From Sulfuricurvum sp. IAE1 (GTDB lineage: Bacteria; Campylobacterota; Campylobacteria; Campylobacterales; Sulfurimonadaceae): a stretch of 33,465 nucleotides of DNA. The position numbers and the translations under genes were made by a program. Shown here piece after piece: positions 16,036 through 23,759 of this stretch. The stretch covers positions 1 to 33,465 of the forward strand of contig NZ_SLTI01000052.1 of NCBI RefSeq assembly GCF_004347735.1. The letters run 5' to 3'. The notes beneath the pieces are model-generated. The model saw only the letters and a program-made list of their open reading frames with translations, was not told where the DNA came from and did no database searches. The stretch's first letter is position 1. Every line of letters begins with the position of its first letter.

Positions 16036-16486
16036 TTTTGCCTCCTGATTTGGTTTCGAGTTGAACGGGGCCGATCACCATCGACTTGTCGATCGCTTTG
16101 AGCATATCGTAGATGGTCAGCAGTCCGATGCTGGTCCCGGTAAGGGCTTCCATCTCCACCCCGGTCTGGCCGCTAAGCTTGGCCGTGACGCTCAGACGGA
16201 ATCCCGGAAGGTCGGGGAGCTCTTCGATGTCGCAGTTGACGCCGCTGAGGTTGAGCGGATGGCACATCGGGATCAGGTCGGAGGTTTTTTTCGTCCCCAT
16301 GATCGCCGCGATAACCGCCGTCTGAATGACCGGCCCCTTTTTGGCCGTCTGGTTGACGACGGCGTCGAAGGCCTCGCGGCTCATCGTGATGAGGCCGCTG
16401 GCAACCGCGACTCGGAATGTCGTATTTTTATCCGAAACATCGACCATTTTAGGACGGTCACGTTCGTCAAGATGGGTAAGTTGCAT
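16001..16486 (-). CDS. moaC: Cyclic pyranopterin monophosphate synthase MoaC
   Basis: The 161-aa protein is full length for MoaC. It has [19 protein letters not shown], the conserved MCHPL substrate-site motif, and [22 protein letters not shown], the conserved 'GVEMEALT' and 'LTIYDM' motifs. It catalyses the second step of molybdenum-cofactor synthesis (3',8-cH2GTP to cPMP) in the cytoplasm. This fits the need of the molybdoenzyme 6 kb away. The RBS is weak (AAAGAG). It heads a minus-strand operon with the DUF493 gene. Confidence 0.93.
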   Translation of the reverse strand: MQLTHLDERDRPKMVDVSDKNTTFRVAVASGLITMSREAFDAVVNQTAKKGPVIQTAVIAAIMGTKKTSDLIPMCHPLNLSGVNCDIEELPDLPGFRLSVTAKLSGQTGVEMEALTGTSIGLLTIYDMLKAIDKSMVIGPVQLETKSGGKSGNYQRIDSKA

Positions 16487-16732
16487 GGTTTCTCTTTATC
16501 GTAGCGTATTTCTAATTATAGCCAAGAGTGGTAAATCCGAAACTGATGAAAAAATAATCATATCGATGATTAAAATTGGGTTATAGTTTTAGCATGAGAT
16601 TTCGGTGGGGCTAACGATAGCACGTAATTCCGAAACCCTCATACCTCCTTCTTCAAGATTCAGCGCTTTGCCTCTGTGCGCGGAGGCAATTCGTACGCTT
16701 TTAACCGACATCCTTACCGACAGGGGAAAACA

Positions 16733-17614
16733 ATGCAAGATTTGGTACGAAGTTATTCGGCAAATGCCCCGTTGTTCGAAAAATTTATTGTAACCACACT
16801 GGGAAAAGTGAGCCTCAAAAAATTCGACGTACAGCTGGCGCAGCGCCTTTTTAAAACCTTTCCGAGCCTGGAGCTGATTTACAAATGCGACGAGGGGTTT
16901 GTCCAGAACTCCCCCAACATTTATGCCGACCGGGAAGATCATCGCGAGATCGGGGCCGATCGCGGCTATCTGGTCAATGAAACCGCCCTTGAGAAGGGAT
17001 ATTATGTGAGTGAACCTTACATCTCTTCGGCAACGGGAGTGCTGTGCGTGACGGTCGTGTATGCCGTCGGGGACGGTTACCTTTTCCTCGATTTCCGGGT
17101 ACGTAAGCTGCTGGAGCGATTCGACCTGATCGAAAAAAACGATGTGTTCAAACGGATCAACCGTACCTCCTATGCGGTCATCGGCGGCGGACTCCTCTTT
17201 TTCGGGGTATTTGTCGTATTGTACGGGTTTTACACGTTCGGGGGATACCTGGTCGGGGCGGAGCCGCTCTCGATGGATACGGTATTCAAACCGATTATCG
17301 CCCTGACGCTGGGGCTGGCCGTGTACGATCTGGGAAAAACGATTTTCGAGCAGGAAGTCTTGCCGCGCACCCAGCGTCTGAGCGATGCGTTCAATGCCAA
17401 AACGCTGCTGAACTTTTCGGTGTCGATCATCATTGCGCTGCTGATCGAAGCGCTGTTGGTCGTCTTTAAAATCGCGATCCATGACTACAAGGACCTTCCG
17501 TACGCGTCGACGCTCATCGCCGCACTGGCGTTTTTGCTGCTGGTGTTTGCGATTTTTATTTATCTGGTGCGCAAAAGCGAGAAAGCGCCCGGTGATATTC
17601 GTGAGGATGGTTGA
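16733..17614 (+). CDS. Membrane protein with PDC-type sensor domain
   Basis: The 293-aa protein has an N-terminal domain (about 1-130) with a PDC/Cache signature, including YYVSEPYISSATGVLCVTV, a ligand-sensing motif. About four membrane helices follow (near YAVIGGGLLFFGVFVVLYG, PIIALTLGLAVYDL, SIIIALLIEALLVVF and ALAFLLLVFAIFIYLV). No kinase, methyl-accepting or GGDEF output domain is present, so how it signals is unknown. ATG 16733 follows AGGGGAAAA; an earlier in-frame ATG at 16676 has no good RBS. The 3' end runs 59 bases into the convergent mobA gene. Confidence 0.75.
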   Translation: MQDLVRSYSANAPLFEKFIVTTLGKVSLKKFDVQLAQRLFKTFPSLELIYKCDEGFVQNSPNIYADREDHREIGADRGYLVNETALEKGYYVSEPYISSATGVLCVTVVYAVGDGYLFLDFRVRKLLERFDLIEKNDVFKRINRTSYAVIGGGLLFFGVFVVLYGFYTFGGYLVGAEPLSMDTVFKPIIALTLGLAVYDLGKTIFEQEVLPRTQRLSDAFNAKTLLNFSVSIIIALLIEALLVVFKIAIHDYKDLPYASTLIAALAFLLLVFAIFIYLVRKSEKAPGDIREDG

Positions 17615-18143
17615 GGTTCGCGAACGCTTCTTCGTCTTCAAAAGGGACGTAGAGGGTGTTGGAGGCGGCGAGGAGTTTTCCCAGCCGATGGTCCCCTTCG
17701 TGGAGCATCCGCTCCATCTCCTCCAGCAGGCTCCGACGGTAAATCCCGCACAGCGGATGGGTCCCTGAAGCGGTTTTGGCGATGATTGCGTCGCATTCGC
17801 CGTTATCGGCAGCGATGAGCGTTTCGAAAACGGACGCATCGACAAAGGGGGTATCGACGCTGAGCGCCATGATCCGCTCGTCCTTTAGGGAACGGAACGC
17901 ACTGACGAATCCTGCCGTCGGGGCAAAATCGGCCCCTTCGGGATCAAGCAGGACCGGTGCGTCGAAGCCGAATTTTTCGGGATCTTTGGACGAGAGGTAG
18001 ACCCGCTCGAAGAGGCAAAGCAGACGCCGGTACTGGTATTCGGCAAGGGTGGAAAACCCACCGAAGGGGAGGAGCGATTTATCCTCCCCCATGCGGGAGC
18101 TTTTGCCGCCCGCGAACAAAACGCATGGGAGATCGGATATCAT
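17556..18143 (-). CDS. mobA: Molybdenum cofactor guanylyltransferase MobA
   Basis: The 195-aa protein has the nucleotidyltransferase signature LFAGGKSSRMGEDKSLLPFGG near the N-terminus (GG.S.RMG.DK..L). SVDTPFVD is the conserved metal-binding Asp motif, and HPLCGIYRRSL matches the MobA 'P....y'-type motif. It attaches GMP to molybdopterin, giving the bis-MGD form needed by DMSO-reductase-family enzymes such as the one at 7132-10044. The start overlaps the stop of the upstream DUF2780-like gene (ATGA). The 3' end overlaps the convergent PDC gene by 59 bases. Confidence 0.9.
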   Translation of the reverse strand: MISDLPCVLFAGGKSSRMGEDKSLLPFGGFSTLAEYQYRRLLCLFERVYLSSKDPEKFGFDAPVLLDPEGADFAPTAGFVSAFRSLKDERIMALSVDTPFVDASVFETLIAADNGECDAIIAKTASGTHPLCGIYRRSLLEEMERMLHEGDHRLGKLLAASNTLYVPFEDEEAFANLNHPHEYHRALSRFCAPDK

Positions 18144-18601
18144 TCCGCCAACGCCGTCTGAACGAGCTTGGCCATTCCCGGAGTGGTCCCCGTTTGGATG
18201 TATTCGAGGATCAGCGGAGTGAACTTGGCGATCAGGGAGGGGTCCATCCCCAGTGCGCTGAATTTGGAGGCGACGCTGCCGCTTCCGACGGCGGGTGCGG
18301 CCGAGACGATCGCCGCCAGCGGCGGAAGCTGTTTGGTCAACGCAGCGTAATCGGTCGGTTTCATCGTACTTTTGGCATCATTGAGGATCGCCGCCGCCCC
18401 GCCGACCGCCTGGGTGGGGGTGACGCCCAGCGTCGTCGTGATGTTTTTGATCAGCGGGTTGGAGGCCAGCGATGCGTCGACGACGGGTGCGGCGCTCTGG
18501 GCGACGGGGGCGACGCTTTGGATAAGGCCTCCGAAGTCGATGGCCTGGGCCTGTGAGGCGATAAGGGTCAGTGCGGTTAAGGGATGGATGAGGTTGCGCA
18601 T
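18140..18601 (-). CDS. Small exported DUF2780-like protein
   Basis: The 153-aa protein begins with a Sec signal peptide ending near ASQAQA. The Ala/Ser-rich helical mature chain has GVTPTQAVGGAAAILNDAK and a final helix around FTPLILEYIQTG, which matches the DUF2780 (VcgC/VcgE-like) layout; the function is unknown. The start at 18601 follows AAGGAG. The stop overlaps the mobA start (ATGA), so the two are coupled even though one is exported and the other makes a cofactor. Confidence 0.65.
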   Translation of the reverse strand: MRNLIHPLTALTLIASQAQAIDFGGLIQSVAPVAQSAAPVVDASLASNPLIKNITTTLGVTPTQAVGGAAAILNDAKSTMKPTDYAALTKQLPPLAAIVSAAPAVGSGSVASKFSALGMDPSLIAKFTPLILEYIQTGTTPGMAKLVQTALAE

Positions 18602-18647
18602 GATGAGGGCTCCTTCATGAGTGATGGAGCCATTATAGCAGATACGT

Positions 18648-19916
18648 TTAGAGGATGGTGGCAGGATCGGTGATGTACCCCGTGATCGCCGATGCGGCGG
18701 CGACGGCCGAGTTGGCGAGGTAAACTTTCGAGCTGCGTGCTCCCATCCGTCCGACGAAGTTGCGGTTGGTGGTCGCGATGGCGACTTCGTTGTCGCCCAG
18801 GATACCCATGTATCCCCCCAGACACGCACCGCACGTCGGGTTCGATACGACGCCGCCCGCATCGACGATGATGTCGATGTAGCCCAGCTTTGTCGCTTCG
18901 CGCAGGATCCGCTGCGTCCCCGGGGTGACGATGAGGCGTACGTCGGGGTGTACCCGTTTGCCTTTGAGGATTTCGGCGGCGATTTTGAGGTCGCTGAGGC
19001 GGCCGTTGGTGCAGCTTCCGATAAAGGCCTGATCGACTTTGATATGGTCGCTGACCGCCTGGCTGAGGCTGTGCCCGTTGGATGGCAGGAACGGGTAGGC
19101 GATGACCGGCTCGAGAGCGCCTACGTCGATTTCGAGTACCTGCACGTACGTTGCGTCGGCGTCGGAGTAGTGGATTTTCGGTTCGCGCGCCAGAGGTTTG
19201 TCGGCGAGGAACTCGGCCGTGATCTCGTCGTAGGCGACGATGCCGCTTTTGGCACCCGCTTCGATGGCCATGTTACACATCGAAAAGCGGTCGTCCATGC
19301 TGAGATACTGAATGGTATCGCCGACAAATTCGAGGGTGCGGTAGAGGGCCCCGTCGACGCCGATCATGCGGATGACTTCTAGGATGATGTCTTTCCCGGT
19401 CGTGTATTTCCCCGGTTTTCCGCTGAGGACGACTTTGATCGATTCGGGGACTTTGAACCAGTTGCCCCCCGTGACCATCGCGAATGCGAGGTCGGTTGAC
19501 CCCATTCCCGTCGAGAAAGCCCCCAGTGCCCCGTGAGTACAGGTGTGCGAATCGGCGCCGATGATGACGTCTCCCGGGACTACCAGCCCTTTTTCGGGAA
19601 GGAGGGCATGTTCGATCCCCATATCTTTTTCGTCGAAAAAGTGCTTCATGGCGTGTTTTTTGGCAAAATCACGGCTGACGCGGGCCTGATTGGCCGATGC
19701 GATGTCTTTGGCGGGGATGAAGTGATCGAGGACGATCGAAAAACCCTCGGGATTGGCGAGTTTGGTCGCCCCCGCATCTTCGAACGCTTTGATCGAGATG
19801 GGGGTTGTGATGTCGTTCCCGATGACCATGTCGATCGGCGAACGGACGATTTCACCCGCATAAACGGGGTGTCCGACGTGTTCGGAAAATATTTTTTCGG
19901 TAATAGTCTGACCCAT
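18648..19916 (-). CDS. leuC: 3-isopropylmalate dehydratase large subunit LeuC (aconitase family)
   Basis: The 422-aa protein carries the aconitase-family Fe-S ligands: one Cys in FIGSCTNGRLSDL and two in NPTCGACLGG. It also has GADSHTCTHGALGAFSTG and the LDHFIP motif. The length fits the archaeal/epsilon-type LeuC of about 420 aa. It isomerises isopropylmalate in leucine synthesis. No leuD is adjacent in this window, so the small subunit must be elsewhere. I chose ATG 19916 rather than ATG 19934 because AAAAGG precedes it and the sequence MGQTITEKI is the family-like N-terminus. A homoaconitase-type paralogue cannot be fully excluded. Confidence 0.85.
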   Translation of the reverse strand: MGQTITEKIFSEHVGHPVYAGEIVRSPIDMVIGNDITTPISIKAFEDAGATKLANPEGFSIVLDHFIPAKDIASANQARVSRDFAKKHAMKHFFDEKDMGIEHALLPEKGLVVPGDVIIGADSHTCTHGALGAFSTGMGSTDLAFAMVTGGNWFKVPESIKVVLSGKPGKYTTGKDIILEVIRMIGVDGALYRTLEFVGDTIQYLSMDDRFSMCNMAIEAGAKSGIVAYDEITAEFLADKPLAREPKIHYSDADATYVQVLEIDVGALEPVIAYPFLPSNGHSLSQAVSDHIKVDQAFIGSCTNGRLSDLKIAAEILKGKRVHPDVRLIVTPGTQRILREATKLGYIDIIVDAGGVVSNPTCGACLGGYMGILGDNEVAIATTNRNFVGRMGARSSKVYLANSAVAAASAITGYITDPATIL

Positions 19917-19972
19917 AATCAAGAACCTTTTCAAGGGGCTAAATAATGGGGGCGATTATACCACAGCGACCC

Positions 19973-20500
19973 TTAGCGTTTGGCGGGGAGGGGTTTCTTG
20001 GATGATGCCGGGGGAACGTTTTTGGTCCCGCAGTTTGCCGGCGAGCGAACATCGCATCCTGCCGCATACCCGCTGCTGCCGCATCCCCCCTTCATCGGGA
20101 GGACGTACTGCATGTGATGCTGATACATTCCCATCAATCGGGGAAACTCTTTTTTCTGCGCGTCGTTGAGGACCAGATAGATCGTTTCAAAGAGATCGAT
20201 CTGCGCCTGGAGCGCTTTGGCGCTGGGGGAGTAGGCGATGTAGGCCGCAGGGTTGAAATGCCCCCCTACAAACGCTTCTTCGGGTACTTTTGGGGAAAGG
20301 GTGCGCATCTCTTTGCGGTAAAGGCGCAAAGCGGTCTGGATATCGGAATTTTCTTCAAGTCCCAGTTCGTTGACTGCATAGGTTACGGTTTCGACGAGAG
20401 GGATGGCCCCTTTGGCGCACCCTGACCCGCATCCTGAGGGGTTGGCGCATGCCAGAGCCGCCGCCGTGAAGAATCCGAACGTCATTATGATCCATCGCAT
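19973..20500 (-). CDS. Exported Cys-rich protein with Spy-like LxxAQ motif
   Basis: The 175-aa protein has a Sec signal (cleavage near LACANP), then Cys pairs SGCGSGCAKG at the new N-terminus and GGCGSSGYAAGC plus ANCGTKN near the C-terminus. The middle is helical, and YLVLNDAQKKEFPRLM resembles the L..aQ..k motif of Spy/CpxP-type periplasmic proteins. Metal sensing or binding in the periplasm is a fair guess; this is inference. The ATG at 20500 follows AAGGAG. It is 56 bases upstream of leuC on the same strand, but a functional link to leucine synthesis is not obvious. Confidence 0.6.
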   Translation of the reverse strand: MRWIIMTFGFFTAAALACANPSGCGSGCAKGAIPLVETVTYAVNELGLEENSDIQTALRLYRKEMRTLSPKVPEEAFVGGHFNPAAYIAYSPSAKALQAQIDLFETIYLVLNDAQKKEFPRLMGMYQHHMQYVLPMKGGCGSSGYAAGCDVRSPANCGTKNVPPASSKKPLPAKR

Positions 20501-20590
20501 GGTAATCTCCTTGCTGAAGTTGGCAACAATGATACCTCCGATAATAATAAGAAAATCTAAAGATCGGGATATAGTTGGACGGGTTAACGA

Positions 20591-21295
20591 TCATCCGTTC
20601 TTTAATCGGAATTCGAGTATCAGATCGATTTCCATCGGCATCGAACTTACAAGGTTTTTGGGGATGTCGATTCCTGAAGCCGAGGCGACGGCGGCTTTGA
20701 CCGCATTGTGGAAAACGGCTTCCCCGCTGAGGATGGTGATCGCTCCGAGGGTTCCGTTGCCGTTGAGGCTGAAGCGTACCCCTACTTCCCCTTCCATACC
20801 GCGGCGGCGTGCCGAAGAGGGGTAGCGGAGGTTGCTTTGAATCGCGGAGCGCAAAGAGGAGAGAAAAGCCCGTTTTTCCACCGTATTGTCGGGCTTGGCC
20901 TGGGGGGCTTGTGCCGTCGGCACGGCCGGGGCGCTCTGGACGACATCGGAAGGTTTCGGGAGTGCCGCGGGTGTCGAAGGGGCGGACACCGGCGTTGGCG
21001 CGACCGCCGGGGCGGGAGATTGCGCGGAAGGTTTCAGCGTTGAGGGGCTCGTAGACGGCCGGACGGGAGGCAAAGCCGGTACCCGCTCAGCGCTTCGTTG
21101 AGCCTTTGGGGATGAAACCATCGGCGGCAATGGAACGGCGATACGCTGTTCCACGGGCTGGAACGACATGATCTTGAGCGGTATCTTGGTCGTTTCCGCG
21201 GGAGGGGTCGTCCGGGAGAGGACCCAGAAAGCCAGGGAACCCATCAGGGCATGAAAGGCGAGTGAGAGGGCAAAGGATTTGCGGGCGTACGTCAT
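20591..21295 (-). CDS. tonB: TonB energy-transducing protein
   Basis: The 234-aa protein has one N-terminal membrane anchor (SFALSLAFHALMGSLAFWVL). A long Pro/Ala/Ser-rich periplasmic spacer (about 50-140) follows, then a C-terminal TonB domain with SNLRYPSSARRRGMEGEVGV, the conserved 'YP..A...g.eG.V.v' motif. It passes proton-motive force to the outer-membrane receptor at 23760-25949. I chose ATG 21295 because it overlaps the upstream stop as ATGA; the longer upstream frame reads back through the previous gene. ExbB and ExbD are not in the window. It is the last gene of the operon. Confidence 0.88.
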   Translation of the reverse strand: MTYARKSFALSLAFHALMGSLAFWVLSRTTPPAETTKIPLKIMSFQPVEQRIAVPLPPMVSSPKAQRSAERVPALPPVRPSTSPSTLKPSAQSPAPAVAPTPVSAPSTPAALPKPSDVVQSAPAVPTAQAPQAKPDNTVEKRAFLSSLRSAIQSNLRYPSSARRRGMEGEVGVRFSLNGNGTLGAITILSGEAVFHNAVKAAVASASGIDIPKNLVSSMPMEIDLILEFRLKNG

Positions 21296-21939
21296 AGGTG
21301 TAACCATCCGTTGAATATAGCGATCCCTACCGCGCCCAGAAGAACGGGCGCCGCATGATGCAAAAAGCGGCGATACGTACCTAAATGCTCCAGGCTTTCC
21401 CGGAGAATTTTGGTCAGCACAAGGGAAAAAAACAAAAACCACAGGACGGTGGCCCCAAAAGCGAACGCCAGCCCGTACGCCAGGGCGGCGTACCAGGTGG
21501 TTGCGGCGGCGGAGAGGGTCATCATCGTGACCACCGGAGCGCAGATTGACATCGACAGCAGTGCCCCGCTCAGGAAGAGCGAAAAAACGTTGTCGGATGG
21601 GGCCGAAGGGGCGTTACAGCATCGCTGCGCGCGCCGCGCGTCCATCCACAACCGAAACGCCAGCACCATCGTGACGCTCCCCAGAAGGTATCCCATCAAG
21701 ACGGTGTCGCGGAGGAGTGATTTGATAAAAACTGATCCCGCATACGCAGCCATCGCCAGGGTCACGTAGCCGCTGATGCGCCCCACCATGAGGGGAAGGA
21801 GTGCCCGAAGGCTTTGTGACCTGGTAGCCCCGTTGGCCAGCAGGATGGGGGAGACGATCGGCATGCACGAGAGCATGCATGCGGTCGCTCCGTAGGAGAG
21901 GGCGATCAGAAAAAGGGAGACGAGCGATAACGGTTCCAC
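21292..21939 (-). CDS. DsbD/TauE-like multi-span membrane protein
   Basis: The 215-aa protein has about six membrane helices. Two halves each carry a Cys-Pro motif: ACMLSCMPIVSP (C25) and SMSICAPVVTMM (C133), much like the paired Cys of the DsbD/CcdA/ScsB transmembrane domain that moves thiol reductant to the periplasm. A third Cys pair, RCC, lies in a loop (107-108). The sulfite-exporter TauE/UreH-type annotation is an alternative. The start is GTG at 21939 with AAGGG upstream. It lies between a NapH-like polyferredoxin and tonB, fitting an electron- or thiol-transfer role in metal uptake; that role is inferred. Confidence 0.65.
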   Translation of the reverse strand: MEPLSLVSLFLIALSYGATACMLSCMPIVSPILLANGATRSQSLRALLPLMVGRISGYVTLAMAAYAGSVFIKSLLRDTVLMGYLLGSVTMVLAFRLWMDARRAQRCCNAPSAPSDNVFSLFLSGALLSMSICAPVVTMMTLSAAATTWYAALAYGLAFAFGATVLWFLFFSLVLTKILRESLEHLGTYRRFLHHAAPVLLGAVGIAIFNGWLHL

Positions 21940-21942
21940 CCT

Positions 21943-22944
21943 TTATCCCTTCCACCATTTATCGATCTTGACCCGTTTTTTAAACGACTCTTTGGACGAG
22001 GTGAGGATCGTGGCAGGACCGTATTTGAAGCTCATGACCCCATCGTGCGGACAGAATTCGACGCATCGCCCGCAAAGGGTGCAGTCGGTGTGGGTAATGT
22101 CGCGATTCCGCGCCGGTGCGCCGATCTCGTAAATATCCATCGGACACGCTTTGACGCAGTTCGAACACCCTTCGCAGTGGGATGAACCGTTTTTGACGAG
22201 GCGCAGCAGGCCGATTTTTTTGAACAGGGTCTGCATCGGCAGGATCGGGCAGATGCGGCAAAACGGCTGCCGTACGAAAAGAGCGAGGGCCACCATCAGG
22301 CCGAACAGCAGATCGGCAATAAGCGAGAGGGCAAAGTACCCCCACCCCGCCTGAGAGATGTAAACCTGGCTCATATCGCCCACCGCCAGGGTCGTCATAA
22401 TACGGCTTGGACAGATGGAACAAAACGGCGATCCCCACTCATGCCCCAGCAAACCGATCCCCGTCAGCAGCGGGAAAATGAGTACCAGAAAGAGAAAAAT
22501 AAACCATTTGACCGGGCGGATTTTGTTTACCGTACCGGCCGAGAGGGAGGGGAGCTGTTTCATCCCCAGCTTCGTCCCGATCATCCCGACGCTCTCCTGA
22601 AAGAATCCCAAAGGGCAGAGCCATCCGCAGAACGCTTTGTTGAGGATCAGGATCAAAAGGGCAACGGTACCGACGGTGATCGCGGTTCCCATCAGTGCTT
22701 GCATGATGCCCGCATGTTCGGTAAAGAGGGTCGAGACGCGGTGGTCCATCTGGTGTTGCAGCGGGATGAGGGCGCAATAGTCGCCCCCCTTCATGTCGTA
22801 GGCGCACGAGAGGGCCGGAAGGGCCTGGGTGAGTTTATCGTCGGTGTAAAACGTGGTGAAAACGGTTGCCCCGTAGACGAAAAAGAAAAAGGCGGTGAGC
22901 TGTACGACACGGCGTAGTGCCGTTACGGTCAGAAATTTATCCAT
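21943..22944 (-). CDS. NapH/NosR/CcoG-like membrane polyferredoxin
   Basis: The 333-aa protein has about five membrane helices. It has the NapH-type cytoplasmic Cys motifs CGWLCPLGFFQ and CSICPS, and CRICPILPMQ. Two C-terminal [4Fe-4S] ferredoxin motifs follow: CEGCSNCVKACPMDIYE and CTLCGRCVEFCPHDG. Relatives pass electrons across the membrane (NapH, NosR) or reduce metal ions (CcoG). Here it sits between a TonB receptor and TonB, which suggests reduction of an imported metal or of a periplasmic partner; that is inference. AAGGGGGA precedes ATG 22944, which overlaps the upstream gene by eight bases. Confidence 0.78.
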   Translation of the reverse strand: MDKFLTVTALRRVVQLTAFFFFVYGATVFTTFYTDDKLTQALPALSCAYDMKGGDYCALIPLQHQMDHRVSTLFTEHAGIMQALMGTAITVGTVALLILILNKAFCGWLCPLGFFQESVGMIGTKLGMKQLPSLSAGTVNKIRPVKWFIFLFLVLIFPLLTGIGLLGHEWGSPFCSICPSRIMTTLAVGDMSQVYISQAGWGYFALSLIADLLFGLMVALALFVRQPFCRICPILPMQTLFKKIGLLRLVKNGSSHCEGCSNCVKACPMDIYEIGAPARNRDITHTDCTLCGRCVEFCPHDGVMSFKYGPATILTSSKESFKKRVKIDKWWKG

Positions 22945-23749
22945 TGTGTCCCCCTTTGCGGCTGCGTCGATAGAAGAACAGCCCCGCTAAAAATCCCGTC
23001 GCCGCCGCAGCGGTACCCCATTCGAGCGATTGCCAGTGGTTGTTCGGGTTGGGCGAGTAGGGCATCGAGAAGGTGGTGACGTAACGGATACCCCCCTCTT
23101 CATGGCGCAGGGTCAAAAGAAATTCGGAAGGTTTGTTGCCGCGGCCCGGTTTTACATTCTCAAAATCATCGGGAAGGGTCACTTCCGCCGTGCCGTCCGA
23201 TCCGCTCTCATAGGTTTTTGCGCCGCTTCGGCTGGTTTCCAGAACCAGAGGGGTGTTTGGCAGGGGCTTACCTTTGAACAGTGCGACAAATCGGTACGTT
23301 TTGGAACCCGTGTAGCGGTCGTGTTCGCGATGCAGGGGATCGGGGACGATTTCGAGGACGGTTTTGGGAAGGGCCGTGAGCTTGGTCGGAGAGACTTTGG
23401 CGGGGCGGCCGAAGAGCGACAGGTACCGGATAGCGCCGTAAACGTTGCCGCTGACGTTGCTTTCCGCCACCATCGCATAATATCCCCCTAATTTGGGTGC
23501 GGGGAGCATCACCGTATTTTGGTTGAAGCGGAGTTCTTTGAGCGAGAGGTCGGGAAGTACGAGCCGGGCGGTCGCATTCCCTTCGAGGTTCATCGCCGCG
23601 AACATGGCGCTCTCCCCTTTTCCGTGTCCGCCGTGGGCTGCGGCGGCCGCTTTGCCCGTATCGCATCCGTGGGGGGTCCAGTATAAGACCCCTTCGCCGT
23701 ACCCCCAGAGGGAGGTTCCCAGTACAAGAGCGAGGAGAAGGTTTTTCAT
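22937..23749 (-). CDS. Exported DUF4198-like protein with His-rich segment and C-terminal anchor
   Basis: The 270-aa protein begins with a signal peptide (LLLALVLGTSLWGYG). A His/Gly segment, AHGGHGKGE, is near residues 37-47. The Ig-like beta-rich middle has LPNTPLVLETSRSGAKTYESG and TAEVTLPDDF, as in DUF4198 domains found near nickel and other metal-import genes. A single C-terminal membrane helix (AAAATGFLAGLFFYRRSRKGG) anchors it. It probably binds metal or ligand in the periplasm between the receptor and inner-membrane partners. Nickel or copper are the likeliest candidates but not shown. It is the second gene of the TonB-receptor operon, 10 bases after the receptor stop. Confidence 0.6.
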   Translation of the reverse strand: MKNLLLALVLGTSLWGYGEGVLYWTPHGCDTGKAAAAAHGGHGKGESAMFAAMNLEGNATARLVLPDLSLKELRFNQNTVMLPAPKLGGYYAMVAESNVSGNVYGAIRYLSLFGRPAKVSPTKLTALPKTVLEIVPDPLHREHDRYTGSKTYRFVALFKGKPLPNTPLVLETSRSGAKTYESGSDGTAEVTLPDDFENVKPGRGNKPSEFLLTLRHEEGGIRYVTTFSMPYSPNPNNHWQSLEWGTAAAATGFLAGLFFYRRSRKGGHNG

Positions 23750-23759
23750 ATCGGGTTCC

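Noticed and set aside
16589-17845. 418-aa open frame on the minus strand
   Set aside because: It lies opposite the PDC-sensor gene and in another frame of mobA, has a low-complexity Arg/Gln-rich sequence and no family resemblance.
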